Shown: one piece after another, positions 37,057 to 46,463 of the stretch
Layout of the letters: every line of letters begins with the position of its first letter
Numbering within the stretch: the stretch's first letter is position 1
Assembly (NCBI RefSeq): GCF_029835735.1
Contig: NZ_JAOEAL010000001.1
Span: forward strand, 2,666,001 to 2,730,000
From: Shewanella sp. GD04112
GTDB lineage: Bacteria > Pseudomonadota > Gammaproteobacteria > Enterobacterales > Shewanellaceae
DNA: 64,000 nt
Direction of reading: 5' to 3'
Position numbers and translations under genes: made by a program
The notes under the pieces: generated by a model
The model's input: only the letters and a program-made list of their open reading frames with translations
What the model was told of the DNA's origin: nothing
Databases searched by the model: none

Positions 37057-37695
37057 ATGTCTAAAACGCCAACCTATTCGCCTGCCAATACTGTGGTCGT
37101 ACTCGATTTTGAAACTTCTGGGCTTTCACCCAATCAAGGAGCACGTGCCATTGAAATTGGCGCAGTATTAATTGAGCAAGGGCAAATTACCGCGCGCTTT
37201 TCTGAGTTAATGAATCCGGGGTTTCGGATAAACAGTTTTATTGAAGATTACACAGGGATCAGCAATCAGATGCTCGCCCATGCGGCGCCCTGTGCAGAAG
37301 TCATGGCCCGCTTTGCTGAGTTTATCGGTAAACATCACTTAGTTGCCCACAATGCCACCTTCGATCAACGCTTTCTCGATGCCGAATTTTCCCAGATAGG
37401 CCATCAATATCCCGGCCAATTTGGTTGTTCGTTACTGCTGGCAAGGCGCTTATATCCTGAGGCCATTAATCATCAACTCGCGACCTTAGTTCGCCATAAA
37501 CAGCTACCGACTAACGGAACTTATCACCGCGCCTTGGCAGATGCGGAAATGACCGGACATTTATGGCTGCGCATGCTGGCTGATCTTAAACAAGGGTATG
37601 CGATCACTGAGCCGCCCTTTAGCCTGATGCAGAAAATTATGGCTAAGACAAAGGCCGAGGTGCCTAAGTTTTTACGCCAATACGCCAGAGGTTAG
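37057..37695 (+). CDS. DEDDh 3'-5' exonuclease, DnaQ-like (212 aa)
   Basis: A stand-alone proofreading-type exonuclease. Exo I reads VLDFETSG with the Asp/Glu pair, Exo II AHNATFDQRFLD, and Exo III YHRALADAEMT with the H-x4-D of DEDDh enzymes. The longer frame from 37006 lacks a ribosome site; the ATG at 37057 follows GGAG closely and is chosen. It could be a DNA or RNA trimming enzyme; its specific role is unknown. Confidence 0.88.
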   Translation: MSKTPTYSPANTVVVLDFETSGLSPNQGARAIEIGAVLIEQGQITARFSELMNPGFRINSFIEDYTGISNQMLAHAAPCAEVMARFAEFIGKHHLVAHNATFDQRFLDAEFSQIGHQYPGQFGCSLLLARRLYPEAINHQLATLVRHKQLPTNGTYHRALADAEMTGHLWLRMLADLKQGYAITEPPFSLMQKIMAKTKAEVPKFLRQYARG

Positions 37696-37741
37696 CCCTA
37701 TTTTGGTCCTCCATCAGGCAAAATGAGTATCGCGCATCAAT

Positions 37742-37774
37742 AAAAAAGCCGAGTGTTATCAATCATTCGGCTTA
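37742..37774 (-). terminator. Terminator of the LacI-family gene
   Basis: Stem AAGCCGA/TCGGCTT with a 14-nt loop, followed on the minus strand by TTTTTTA. Confidence 0.7.
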
Positions 37775-37799
37775 ATGATTCAATCAAAATAGATGCGAC

Positions 37800-38846
37800 T
37801 TAAGCAAGCGCAAGCGGCGTACAGTCAATCCCGCAGGAGCTACGTACCACTAATGTCGTTGGGATCAACTGCGGGCTCACCGCTTGACCACGAATAAGCT
37901 TAAGTAGACTTTCCACTAAAATCTCCCCCGCTAACTGGGTATTTTGCTTAATGGTGGTTAGCGGCGGATTGGCAAAGCTTGCCACGGGAATATCATCGTA
38001 CCCGACGACTGCGACTTGCTCGGGCACTAAAATCCCCTTCTCTTTTAAGGCGCGGATCGCACCTATGGCGATTAAATCACTGGCGGCAAAAATCGCGTCG
38101 AAATTCAATCCTTTATCGAGCAACTCCAAAGTAGCATAGTAACCCGCCCCCTCAGTGCTAATCGCCGAAATCTGCCGACGAGGATCGACTGTCAGCCCGG
38201 CGGTTTGCAATGCTTTGACATGGCCTAAATATCTGTCCCTAAATTCAGGGCAATGACTCGATGCCCCGCCTAGGAATGCAAAATCCTTACGACCGAGGGA
38301 AATTAAATGCTCAGTGGCAATTAAGCCGCCTTGGTGATTATCGCAGCCGATGGATAACACGGATTTATTGTTATGCTCGGCGCCCCAAATCACAAAATGG
38401 GTGTTCTGTGCCAGCAACTTTTCGAGCTTTTGCTCGTAATCCATGTAGTCGCCGTACCCCAACAAGATAATGCCATCGGCTTTATTGCTATCTTCATAAT
38501 CGGCATGCCAATCACTGGAAAGCTGTTGAAATGACACGAGTAAATCATAACCTTGCTGCGCCGTTGCCCGCGTGATTGAGCCTAACATCGACAGAAAAAA
38601 GGGATTGATCAGTGAATCATCATTGGTGGGATCTTCACACAACAACAGGGCTAAGGTGTGGCTATTTTGGGTGCGTAGATTACTGGCGTTTTTATCGACT
38701 TTGTAGTTGAGTTCTTTCGCAATCGCTTGGATCCGTTGACGGGTTTCTAAATTGACTAACGGACTATTTCTCAGGGCTCGGGAAACCGTAGACTGGGATA
38801 CACCAGCACGATAAGCAATATCAATCGAGGTCGCTTTCGATGCCAT
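37800..38846 (-). CDS. LacI-family transcriptional regulator (348 aa)
   Basis: The N-terminal helix-turn-helix (about residues 7-27: IDIAYRAGVSQSTVSRALR) and hinge are followed by a periplasmic-binding-like effector domain with DGIILLGYG, FAASDLIAIGAIRAL and GYDDIPVASFANPPLTTI. Such proteins repress sugar or nucleoside genes. No sugar-use genes are adjacent in this window, so the target is elsewhere. The gene is monocistronic and ends at the terminator near 37760. Confidence 0.9.
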   Translation of the reverse strand: MASKATSIDIAYRAGVSQSTVSRALRNSPLVNLETRQRIQAIAKELNYKVDKNASNLRTQNSHTLALLLCEDPTNDDSLINPFFLSMLGSITRATAQQGYDLLVSFQQLSSDWHADYEDSNKADGIILLGYGDYMDYEQKLEKLLAQNTHFVIWGAEHNNKSVLSIGCDNHQGGLIATEHLISLGRKDFAFLGGASSHCPEFRDRYLGHVKALQTAGLTVDPRRQISAISTEGAGYYATLELLDKGLNFDAIFAASDLIAIGAIRALKEKGILVPEQVAVVGYDDIPVASFANPPLTTIKQNTQLAGEILVESLLKLIRGQAVSPQLIPTTLVVRSSCGIDCTPLALA

Positions 38847-39063
38847 AGCAAGGTCACCATAATTATTATTTTGAGGCGATACTAAAACAGTTCGAATGAC
38901 TTGTATAGCCGAAGGGTTTACAACTGACTAACAAGTTAGCAGGGATGAAAACCTTGATGAAAATGGCTGCAAAGCTTGTACAACAAACGCCCTCACCCAT
39001 GCTAACAAAGCAGTGTCGATACAACTAAGGCTTATACCGACACCCAACAGCGCTAAACAAAAG

Positions 39064-39780
39064 TTAAATTCCTAACTCATCGAGCAAATCATCGGCATTC
39101 GTACTGGCGATGGCGGGTTTATCCGTCATACGGCTCCAGGGTGATGCGGTATCTGGGTGCGAAGACGCATTAGCGCCAAGACCATGTTGTTCGAGCAAGC
39201 TGTCAGGGTCGAACTCTTCGTCGTATTCAAACTCATCGAGTTTTATAAACTCGGTCTTATCCATGGCAAATTCGAGGTAGAAAATATGATTATTTTCAGT
39301 TTTAAAGGACACGCGTCTTGCGACAGCATCGTCTAAGTTTGCATCGATAGAAATCGTCAACTCTTTGTTTATGGTTAACATTTTAGGCTGACTTTGGCTG
39401 ATAGAGGTTTGCAGTTCCTTGGAAACCTTATTAATAAAGTCGCCCAAGATTTGGTTCATCAACTCGCCCATCACGTTCCCCACTTCATCGGACGTGTGGG
39501 AAAAGGCGAGCTCTTCCTCTGGCATGCCCATATTGAGCATATAGCGGCGATAGATTTCGATGGCCGCTGGGGCTGAAAAGTTGATTACCACTAACCCTGA
39601 AAAGCCGCCATCAAAAATCGAAAAACAGCCTAGGTCGGGTTTTAAGCGGGTGCGAGTAATGCTTTGCACCATGCCCGCGTGGCTCACATGGCTGGCACTG
39701 GTGCTCGATAACACATGGGCGACCGAGTGGCATAACTTCAGTAAAATATCATCCGAAGTCACAATAGTGTTTGTTGTCAT
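39064..39780 (-). CDS. DUF3334 / CheX-like protein (238 aa)
   Basis: From memory this matches the DUF3334 family, seen in Shewanella, Vibrio and relatives. The middle segment DEVGNVMGELMNQILGDFINKV resembles the E-x2-N signature of CheC/CheX/FliY phosphatases, so a CheX-like fold is plausible. The acidic C-terminal tail (DDLLDELGI) is unusual and might be a protein-binding peptide. It lies between a LacI gene and a chemoreceptor, which fits a signalling role. Confidence 0.7.
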   Translation of the reverse strand: MTTNTIVTSDDILLKLCHSVAHVLSSTSASHVSHAGMVQSITRTRLKPDLGCFSIFDGGFSGLVVINFSAPAAIEIYRRYMLNMGMPEEELAFSHTSDEVGNVMGELMNQILGDFINKVSKELQTSISQSQPKMLTINKELTISIDANLDDAVARRVSFKTENNHIFYLEFAMDKTEFIKLDEFEYDEEFDPDSLLEQHGLGANASSHPDTASPWSRMTDKPAIASTNADDLLDELGI

Positions 39781-40129
39781 AATCCATTCTCAAACTAAAC
39801 CGATGATTAATCTTGCGCGTAAAAGCATAAAAAATCAAAACCAAAACAATTAATTAGCAGTCTGGCTCTGAAATATTAAGTATATCTAAAGGCTAACTAC
39901 TTGAATTTCATAAAATACGCGATTCAGTCTAACGTCTTATTCGCCTTGGTGATACACGAATTAGCGATAAAAGCATCAATCAGTCACAGTGCTAAACAAT
40001 ATTCTGCTTAAGATCAAAGAATCCCAATATTCTTAACGTCTTTACACGAAATAAACTCAAGTTTGATTCATTTGATACCGATTCGAAGGTATATTGGACA
40101 CCATTCTTTTTGCGCCTAAAGGACCCCAC
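39781..40129. other. Divergent intergenic region
   Basis: About 350 bp between the DUF3334 gene and the Cache chemoreceptor gene, A+T-rich. I see no gene or strong hairpin; it presumably holds the two divergent promoters. Confidence 0.5.
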
Positions 40130-41767
40130 ATGATCACATTCTTGCGCCGATTCACTATTCTCCAACGACTGATGATGATGTTAGTGATGGCGGCTATAGG
40201 TACTGTGTGTTTTGCGAGTTTTTCCATTAAAGAGCAATACAGCAATCTTATTGAGCAAAAGTGGCAACAGATTGATGGCCAGCTCGGCAGCCTCCTCAGT
40301 GTAATCGATATTCATCGCCAAGATGCCCTAAGCGGCAAGCTGTCAGAAGCAGAAGCGCAACAAGCGGCGGCAAACCTGATTGACCAAACCCGTTACGCCG
40401 GTGTCGGCTACTTTATTGTGATCGATGATAATAATCAGATCCTCGCCCATGGCGAACGCAGCGATCTTATTGGCACATCGGCGCTCAATTTTAAGCTGCA
40501 AAATGGCACGAATCCCCTTGCCACTATGTTGCCGCTAGCCCGCCAAAACGGCAAAACCATGCTCGAATATCCAATTGCAAATCCCGTGTCGAAGAACATT
40601 GAAGATAAGCTGGTCGAAGCCCGTTATTATCCTGAATGGGGCTGGACGCTCATCACTGGTGCTTACTTAAGCGATGTGAAACAAAGTCTTAAAGCCGTGA
40701 TCATCGATTATCTGATTATCATGTTTTTAATTTCTGTACCGATTTTCGCGTTTTTCCTGGTGCTGAATCACTCCATTACCTCACCGTTAAACGACGCTAT
40801 CGATGCGCTTGAGGATATCGCCCAAGGCGAAGGCGACCTTAGCCAGCGTTTAAGCACCCAAGGCAAGGATGAAGTGGCGCACCTTGCCCACGCCTTTAAC
40901 CTGTTTGCCCAGAAAATTGGCGACATGGTGGGTCATTTACAGCCATTGGGCCAGTCCCTCGACAATGATGCCAAGCAGTTAATGCTGGCCGTTGAAGAGT
41001 CGAACCAAAGCGCAGAGCATATCCACCGTGAAACCGGTAGCGTAGCCACCGCCGTGAATCAAATGCTTTCAACCACCCATGAGATGGCGAGCAACACCCA
41101 GCAGGCTGCCGATGCAGCCAACAGTGTGAAGAATCAGGCGCAGCAAAGCCAAGCGGTAATCGATGATACGGTGCGTGATACCGAAAAACTGGTGCAAGAG
41201 CTAAGGGCATCAGAAGTGATCACCCAAAAACTCGGACAATCCTCGGCGCAAATTGGCAGTATCCTCGATGTCATTCGCTCTATTGCCGAACAAACGAACC
41301 TGTTAGCTCTCAATGCAGCCATCGAAGCCGCCCGCGCGGGGAGCCATGGCCGCGGGTTTGCCGTGGTCGCCGATGAAGTGCGCGCACTGGCCAATCGCAC
41401 CCAAGACTCTACCAACGAGATCCAAAAAATCATCTCGGATATTCAAATGGGCGTGAACTCTGTAATGAAGAGTAATAGCCAAACACAGACTCAATCCGAT
41501 GAATTACAAGCCAAAGCCCGCGAAGCGGGTAATGCCATGGCGGCGATTTTGCAGCTTATCGCCCATATCAGCGATATGAACACCCAGCTCGCGAGTGCGA
41601 CCGAGGAGCAGTCGCTGGTGACGGAGGAAATCAACCGCAATATCTGTAATATTTCGGAATTAACCGAAGTCTCAGTCAAAGCTAACGAAGGTAACAGCCG
41701 CGCGGCACAGTCATTGCAGGATATCAGCCAAGATATGTCTCATACCTTAGGCCAATTCAAAATCTAG
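40130..41767 (+). CDS. Membrane chemoreceptor with single Cache domain (545 aa)
   Basis: A methyl-accepting chemotaxis protein: TM1 about residues 14-32, a periplasmic sCache-type sensor (about 35-190, with YFIVIDDNNQILAHG and the YYPEWGWTLITGAYL end), TM2 about 200-222, a HAMP linker, and the cytoplasmic signalling domain with tip IRSIAEQTNLLALNAAIEAA. The frame opens with TTG at 40094, but the ATG at 40130 has AAGGA about 7 nt upstream. Ligand unknown; sCache domains often bind small organic acids. Confidence 0.92.
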   Translation: MITFLRRFTILQRLMMMLVMAAIGTVCFASFSIKEQYSNLIEQKWQQIDGQLGSLLSVIDIHRQDALSGKLSEAEAQQAAANLIDQTRYAGVGYFIVIDDNNQILAHGERSDLIGTSALNFKLQNGTNPLATMLPLARQNGKTMLEYPIANPVSKNIEDKLVEARYYPEWGWTLITGAYLSDVKQSLKAVIIDYLIIMFLISVPIFAFFLVLNHSITSPLNDAIDALEDIAQGEGDLSQRLSTQGKDEVAHLAHAFNLFAQKIGDMVGHLQPLGQSLDNDAKQLMLAVEESNQSAEHIHRETGSVATAVNQMLSTTHEMASNTQQAADAANSVKNQAQQSQAVIDDTVRDTEKLVQELRASEVITQKLGQSSAQIGSILDVIRSIAEQTNLLALNAAIEAARAGSHGRGFAVVADEVRALANRTQDSTNEIQKIISDIQMGVNSVMKSNSQTQTQSDELQAKAREAGNAMAAILQLIAHISDMNTQLASATEEQSLVTEEINRNICNISELTEVSVKANEGNSRAAQSLQDISQDMSHTLGQFKI

Positions 41768-41795
41768 TTCGCAGGACGAGATAAGCAACCGCCAT

Positions 41796-41830
41796 AAAAG
41801 AGGACGTATTAGAACGTCCTCTTTTAGTTT
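41796..41830 (+). terminator. Terminator of the chemoreceptor gene
   Basis: Perfect 12-bp stem AAAAGAGGACGT/ACGTCCTCTTTT with a 6-nt loop, then AGTTT. Runs of A before it could make it act in both directions. Confidence 0.8.
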
Positions 41831-41927
41831 AAAATACTTCACTCAACTAGGTTAGATGCAATCTAGACGGGTATCCATGCTATAAACTAGGATATGACTT
41901 TACCCTATTGCCGATTGAGGAACGTCC

Positions 41928-42323
41928 ATGCGCATGACCTTAGCCGTTCACCTGCGGCAGTATACCATCCATAGTTTTAGTCCTAATGCTCAATTACCTA
42001 GCGAAGTCTTTGCCGAAGAAGTGTACTTTATCGGCCGAACCGAGGAAGGGCTGACAGTCGTGGTATCGAGTGAACTTGAGCTCGACAGTTTAGAGCAAGA
42101 ACCCCATTGGTGCTGTTTTGAAGTCTTAGGCCCGCTGGGATTTTCGATGACAGGCATTTTATCGAAAATATCCGGTACCTTAGCCGATGTGCAGATCAGT
42201 ATTTTTGCCCTTTCCACCTTCGATACCGACTATATTTTGGTCAAGAAAAATTGCCTCCAAAGCGCCGTTGCCGCCTTAAAAAAGGCGGGTTACAAGATTA
42301 TTGAGTCGAACGAAGCGCCATAA
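41928..42323 (+). CDS. ACT-domain protein (131 aa)
   Basis: A small protein with two ACT-like halves, of the kind seen in CASTOR/ACT family proteins that bind amino acids: FEVLGPLGFSMTGILSKISGTLADVQISIF is the second ACT core (about residues 65-95). GAGGA precedes the ATG, and a second ATG lies two codons on. It lies 23 bp upstream of ptsH on the same strand and is probably cotranscribed with it. What it senses is unknown. Confidence 0.8.
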   Translation: MRMTLAVHLRQYTIHSFSPNAQLPSEVFAEEVYFIGRTEEGLTVVVSSELELDSLEQEPHWCCFEVLGPLGFSMTGILSKISGTLADVQISIFALSTFDTDYILVKKNCLQSAVAALKKAGYKIIESNEAP

Positions 42324-42346
42324 TATTGCTAAAGAGTTAAACCACT

Positions 42347-42604
42347 ATGTACGAAAAATCTGTCACTATCACCGCAAAACATGGTATTCATACCCGCCCA
42401 GCCGCCCTGTTAGTGAAAGAAGCGAAAACCTTCAACTGCGATGTGCTAGTTGAATGCAATGGCAAACAGGCCAGTGCCAAAAGCTTATTTAAATTGCAAA
42501 CATTAGGCCTGTATCATGGCGTCACCGTCAAAGTGTTTGCCGAAGGTGAGCAGGCACAGGAAGCGGTCGAGAAAGTCTCGGAACTGCTCATCACTTTAAG
42601 TTAA
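42347..42604 (+). CDS. ptsH: PTS phosphocarrier protein HPr (85 aa)
   Basis: Carries phosphate from enzyme I to sugar-specific EIIA proteins. The active H15 lies in KHGIHTRPA and the SAKSLFKLQTL region contains the Ser-46 site. Length is exactly that of E. coli HPr. It lies between the ACT gene and ptsI in an operon-like run. Confidence 0.96.
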   Translation: MYEKSVTITAKHGIHTRPAALLVKEAKTFNCDVLVECNGKQASAKSLFKLQTLGLYHGVTVKVFAEGEQAQEAVEKVSELLITLS

Positions 42605-42636
42605 ACGGCATCTTAGCCAGCTTGATAGGAACGAAT

Positions 42637-44340
42637 ATGTCGATTACGGGGATCATAGTGTCATCGGGGATTGCCTTCGGACAGGCGCTCCACCTTACCC
42701 AGGCCGAACACCACCTCGATTATCGCCCTATTCCCCTATCACGGATCCCGCAGCAACAGAGTAAATTTGTTAAAGCCCTACAGGCACTGCAGCAACAACT
42801 CAGCCACAGCCAAACTAAGCTCGACCCACAAAGCGAAAACTATCAGTTAATTGAAGCCGATTTGTTACTGCTTGAGGACGAAGAGCTTATCGACCAAGTG
42901 AAGGAAGCGATCCGCACCCTGCAGTTATCTGCCAGTGTAGCGGTTGAGCGGATCTTCGCCCATCAGGCGAATGAGCTTGAATCCTTAGACGATCCCTATC
43001 TTGCCAATCGTGCCCAAGATGTACGATGCCTAGGCCAGCGATTAGTCACGGCTATTAACGGTCGCTTAGATCAAGGCTTAGCCCAGTTAACTGAGCCGAC
43101 GATCCTCCTGGCGCAAGATCTCACTCCCGCCGAATTTGCGTTATTACCTAAAGAGCAGCTCAGCGGCATAGTACTTAAAACCGGCGGCTTAACCAGCCAT
43201 ACGGCGATTTTAGCCCGCGCGGCGGGGATCCCCGCTATTCTTAGCTGCCAGTTCGATGCCGAGTTTATTCCCAATGGCACACCACTGGTGCTCGATGCCC
43301 TCAGTGGTGAGCTTTTTGTTAACCCAGCACCCGAGCTACAGGCACGCTTAACCGTCACATTGCACCATGAGCAAGCCAGACGCGCCGCCCTGCAAGCGTA
43401 CCGAGATGTGCCCGCCAAGACCCAAGATGGCCACCTCGTAGGCCTGATGGCCAACGTGGGCAACTTGAACGATATCACCCATGTTGGCGATGTGGGTGCC
43501 GATGGTATTGGTCTGTTTCGCACCGAGTTTATGCTGATGCACACCAGTACACTGCCGGATGAAAAAGCGCAATACAATCTATACTGCGAAGCCTTGCATG
43601 CGTTAGGTGGTAAAACCTTTACGATCAGAACCTTAGATATTGGTGCCGATAAAGAGCTGCCCTGCCTCTGCCAGGAGGTCGAGGACAATCCCGCCCTTGG
43701 GCTACGCGGAGTTAGATATACCTTGGCGCATCCTGAGTTGTTTAAGACCCAGCTTAGGGCGATTTTGCGAGCAGCCAACCATGGCCCCATTCGACTCATG
43801 TTTCCCATGGTGAATCAGGTTGAAGAACTCGATCAGATTTTTGCCCTCATCGCCGAATGCCAAGACGCCCTCGAAGAGGAAGAAAAAGGCTTCGGCGAAC
43901 TCAGTTACGGCATAGTGGTTGAAACCCCCGCCGCCGTGATGAATCTTGCTTCTATGCTGCCAAGATTAGATTTTGTGAGCATAGGCACCAATGACTTAAC
44001 CCAATATGCCATGGCGGCGGATCGCACAAATCCACAACTGACACGGGATTATCCTTCCCTGTCACCGGCGATTTTAGGGCTCATCAAGATGACCGTCGAC
44101 CAAGCCAAAGCCGCTGGAGTCAAAGTGTCACTCTGTGGCGAACTTGCCAGCTCGCCGCTGATGGTCCCGCTCCTTATCGGTATGGGACTCGATGAACTCA
44201 GCGTAAACTTAAGCGCATTGCTGGAGGTAAAGGCCGCCGTTTGCCAAGGGCAATTGACGAAATTTTCTGCGTTAGCGCACACCGCCATGCAACAGAATAG
44301 AATTTCAGAACTACAGCAGTGTATAACAAGCTATAAATAA
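42637..44340 (+). CDS. ptsI: PTS enzyme I (567 aa)
   Basis: Phosphoenolpyruvate-protein phosphotransferase; autophosphorylates from PEP and passes phosphate to HPr. The active H188 is in GGLTSHTAILARAAG; the C-terminal PEP site includes GLFRTEFM, GIVVETPAAV, SIGTNDLTQY and the catalytic Cys in LCGELAS. A TTG at 42622 opens the frame earlier, but the ATG at 42637 has AGGA eight nt upstream and gives the normal N-terminus. Confidence 0.96.
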   Translation: MSITGIIVSSGIAFGQALHLTQAEHHLDYRPIPLSRIPQQQSKFVKALQALQQQLSHSQTKLDPQSENYQLIEADLLLLEDEELIDQVKEAIRTLQLSASVAVERIFAHQANELESLDDPYLANRAQDVRCLGQRLVTAINGRLDQGLAQLTEPTILLAQDLTPAEFALLPKEQLSGIVLKTGGLTSHTAILARAAGIPAILSCQFDAEFIPNGTPLVLDALSGELFVNPAPELQARLTVTLHHEQARRAALQAYRDVPAKTQDGHLVGLMANVGNLNDITHVGDVGADGIGLFRTEFMLMHTSTLPDEKAQYNLYCEALHALGGKTFTIRTLDIGADKELPCLCQEVEDNPALGLRGVRYTLAHPELFKTQLRAILRAANHGPIRLMFPMVNQVEELDQIFALIAECQDALEEEEKGFGELSYGIVVETPAAVMNLASMLPRLDFVSIGTNDLTQYAMAADRTNPQLTRDYPSLSPAILGLIKMTVDQAKAAGVKVSLCGELASSPLMVPLLIGMGLDELSVNLSALLEVKAAVCQGQLTKFSALAHTAMQQNRISELQQCITSYK

Positions 44341-44412
44341 TACATTTTATTGGTTATGCTGCTTTACAGACTAAAAAGATAACAACAAAAACAAGCGAAG
44401 GGGCACAGGATA

Positions 44413-44922
44413 ATGGGATTTTTAAGCCGAATAAGGCGATTGGTATCAGGGCAACCACAACTGGCTGGCGGCATTATGGTTTACGCCCCAGTGAACGGAG
44501 AAATTGTGGCCATTGAAAAGGTCCCCGATGTGGTATTTGCAGAGAAAATTGTGGGTGATGGTATCGCCATCGCCCCCAAGGGAGACACGATTGTCGCCCC
44601 AATCGATGGCACCATAGGTAAAATTTTTGAGACTAATCATGCTTTTAGTATTGAGTCGCCACAGGGATTAGAGCTTTTCGTGCACTTTGGCGTTGGTACC
44701 GTTGAGCTAAGGGGGCGAGGTTTTAGCCGTTTAGCGGAGGAAGGCCAAGAGGTCAAAGTGGGCGATCCTATTCTGTCTTTTGATATTGATTACCTAAAAG
44801 ATCAAGTAGATAGCCTACTCACTCCCGTTGTGCTGGCCAATATGGAAGATGTGAAATACTTAGATAAGGCCCAAGGTAGCGTCACCGCAGGTAAAGACGC
44901 GATTTTTACTGTTCAGCTTTAA
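44413..44922 (+). CDS. crr: PTS glucose-type EIIA component (169 aa)
   Basis: Accepts phosphate from HPr; in its two states it regulates adenylate cyclase and sugar permeases. The two active-site histidines are H76 (TNHAFSI) and H91 (FVHFGVGTVEL), matching H75 and H90 of E. coli. It completes the ptsH-ptsI-crr order. No EIIBC gene is in the window. Confidence 0.96.
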   Translation: MGFLSRIRRLVSGQPQLAGGIMVYAPVNGEIVAIEKVPDVVFAEKIVGDGIAIAPKGDTIVAPIDGTIGKIFETNHAFSIESPQGLELFVHFGVGTVELRGRGFSRLAEEGQEVKVGDPILSFDIDYLKDQVDSLLTPVVLANMEDVKYLDKAQGSVTAGKDAIFTVQL

Positions 44923-44957
44923 CCGTTAATCGCTTTACCGCCCGCTTACGAACGATC

Positions 44958-44983
44958 ACTGGCAGAGCCCCTTGCCTGCCAGT
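44958..44983 (+). terminator. Possible weak terminator after crr
   Basis: Perfect 8-bp stem ACTGGCAG/CTGCCAGT with a 10-nt loop, but no T run follows, so intrinsic termination is doubtful. Confidence 0.3.
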
Positions 44984-45064
44984 CGCTCTCCCAAACAACG
45001 CACAGCTCTCCACCACTGACATCAGGGTTTGCTCAACTGTTTTCGCCAGCGCCGATTCGCGGCA

Positions 45065-45421
45065 TCAATAAGCCGTGATCAGGATAGACTCGTCATCTTC
45101 TGTCAGCGGTAATTGCCCCAGTTGCATCAGCTTACCTCTTAACTCAGCAAGTTCTGCAGTAAAAAGCGTCGCACTTGCTTGGTTTAAGTTATGCGTCTCG
45201 GCGGCGGGAAATGCATCCTTCACAATCCGCAGCGCGGCAATGTCTTTATAGGGGATGGTCTTGCGGACAAACACAAAATCTCGAGAATCAATCTGGCTAA
45301 TCACTCGATAAGCGGCTTCATAATCCAGCGAAAAATCAGCATCTCCCACTAAGCGCAGTTGCAGATAAACCCGATGCGCGGCCAAGATACTCAAACATTC
45401 TCGCCACTTAGTATTATTCAT
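45065..45421 (-). CDS. Hypothetical protein (118 aa)
   Basis: Not recognised. A soluble, mostly helical protein with no motif I know. The frame is open from 45490, but the ATG at 45421 has AAGGA five nt upstream; another ATG (45427) is two codons earlier with poorer spacing. It follows the hypothetical gene at 45515-45979 closely on the same strand, and the two may form an operon. Confidence 0.6.
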   Translation of the reverse strand: MNNTKWRECLSILAAHRVYLQLRLVGDADFSLDYEAAYRVISQIDSRDFVFVRKTIPYKDIAALRIVKDAFPAAETHNLNQASATLFTAELAELRGKLMQLGQLPLTEDDESILITAY

Positions 45422-45514
45422 CTTCATCCTTGAAACACTCTCCTGCTGGCAGCACTTTGGATTGGTAATCGTCTTTGTAGTGCCCGACACTCAAGCTCAA
45501 TCCCGTGTAAAAAA

Positions 45515-45979
45515 TTAACCTTTAGCAGATTGACGAGTGAGCGGACGCTCCTCAAGATGTGCCACGATAAACACCAAAAACCGAAACAGTGATTTAATTT
45601 TAAGATCATAACTGTTATCGGGTTTTGCCGATGCGAGCTTTTGTAAAGATTTGATTTTTGAGTAGGCATTCTCCACCAACTCGGCATTCTCTTTACCCAC
45701 ATATTTAGCAAACTCGGCAAATTCACCGATAAATTTCAGTGTCACTTTACGACGATTCAGGCTGGTCAGCGCTAAACCCTCTTTGATTTTTGCCTCAAAG
45801 AGAGTGCACTCAAGCCCTTGAATTATCGCCTGTTGCGGTAAACCACTGCTCAAGGCATCGGCGAGAAAGCCTAAATTAGCCTTTAATTCGAAGCTGATGG
45901 CCTGCTTACCCGCCGTAGATTGCTGCCAGCGGCTGCGCTCTTTATCAAAAATGTCGTATAACTCTTTCCAAATACTCAT
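45515..45979 (-). CDS. Hypothetical protein (154 aa)
   Basis: Not recognised. Helical, with a basic middle part (LNRRKVTLKFIGEFAEFAKYVGKENAELVENAYSK). The frame opens at 46030, but that start has no ribosome site; the ATG at 45979 (MSIWKELYDIF) has AGGG upstream. It lies about 100 bp from the MITE-like element on the same strand as its small partner downstream. Confidence 0.55.
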   Translation of the reverse strand: MSIWKELYDIFDKERSRWQQSTAGKQAISFELKANLGFLADALSSGLPQQAIIQGLECTLFEAKIKEGLALTSLNRRKVTLKFIGEFAEFAKYVGKENAELVENAYSKIKSLQKLASAKPDNSYDLKIKSLFRFLVFIVAHLEERPLTRQSAKG

Positions 45980-46081
45980 GCCCTGTCCCTGCTGCAAGAT
46001 GTCTGGCATTGCGGTTCTTTGCCGAGACATGATTTTATTAAGGCAAATTTATCATAGGGTTAAAAATGCTAACACTGTTAC

Positions 46082-46364
46082 TAGGGCGTGTTGACGTTTC
46101 CGGGTTGTTTTTACAGCAATTTGGCTGACTTTTATGCAAGGCAACGTCCGTGCAGTGTAGTTATTCTACATAAACGGACGATAACGCAGCAGAAACGTCA
46201 GCCAAATGCTGCCCGAAGGGTTCGTCTGGCAAGCCCTTGCTCTTACTTTCTGTCATAAGAGCCGCTCGTCATTTGAGTAGAATAACTACACTTCATTCCT
46301 CGTTTCGCAAGCACGTGCTTGCCAGAACGAACAAAATCTAATCTCGAAACGTCAACACGCCCTA
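46082..46364. mobile_element. MITE-like element, 283 bp, with perfect 19-bp terminal inverted repeats
   Basis: Ends TAGGGCGTGTTGACGTTTC (46082-46100) and GAAACGTCAACACGCCCTA (46346-46364) are perfect inverse copies. A second pair of 16-bp inverted repeats (AGTGTAGTTATTCTAC, 46154-46169 and 46277-46292) lies inside. There is no gene. If the outermost TA on each side is the target duplication, the element is TA-flanked, as in IS630/Tc1-type elements. The rest of the 46031-46463 gap holds only this and the trhO terminator. Confidence 0.8.
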
Positions 46365-46375
46365 AGACATTTAGT

Positions 46376-46404
46376 AAAAAAATGGCCCGAACATGTCGGG
46401 CCAT
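46376..46404 (-). terminator. Terminator of trhO
   Basis: Perfect 9-bp stem ATGGCCCGA/TCGGGCCAT with a 5-nt loop, followed on the minus strand by seven T. Confidence 0.82.
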
Positions 46405-46463
46405 AGTGGTCATAGTCGAAAACGTACGCGCTCAAGAGATAGGTAAAAACCTTATTACTTACC

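Noticed and set aside
43071..43808. 245-codon open frame antisense to ptsI
   Set aside because: It is a shadow of the well-supported ptsI gene, rich in Ser, Arg and Cys, with no recognisable domain.
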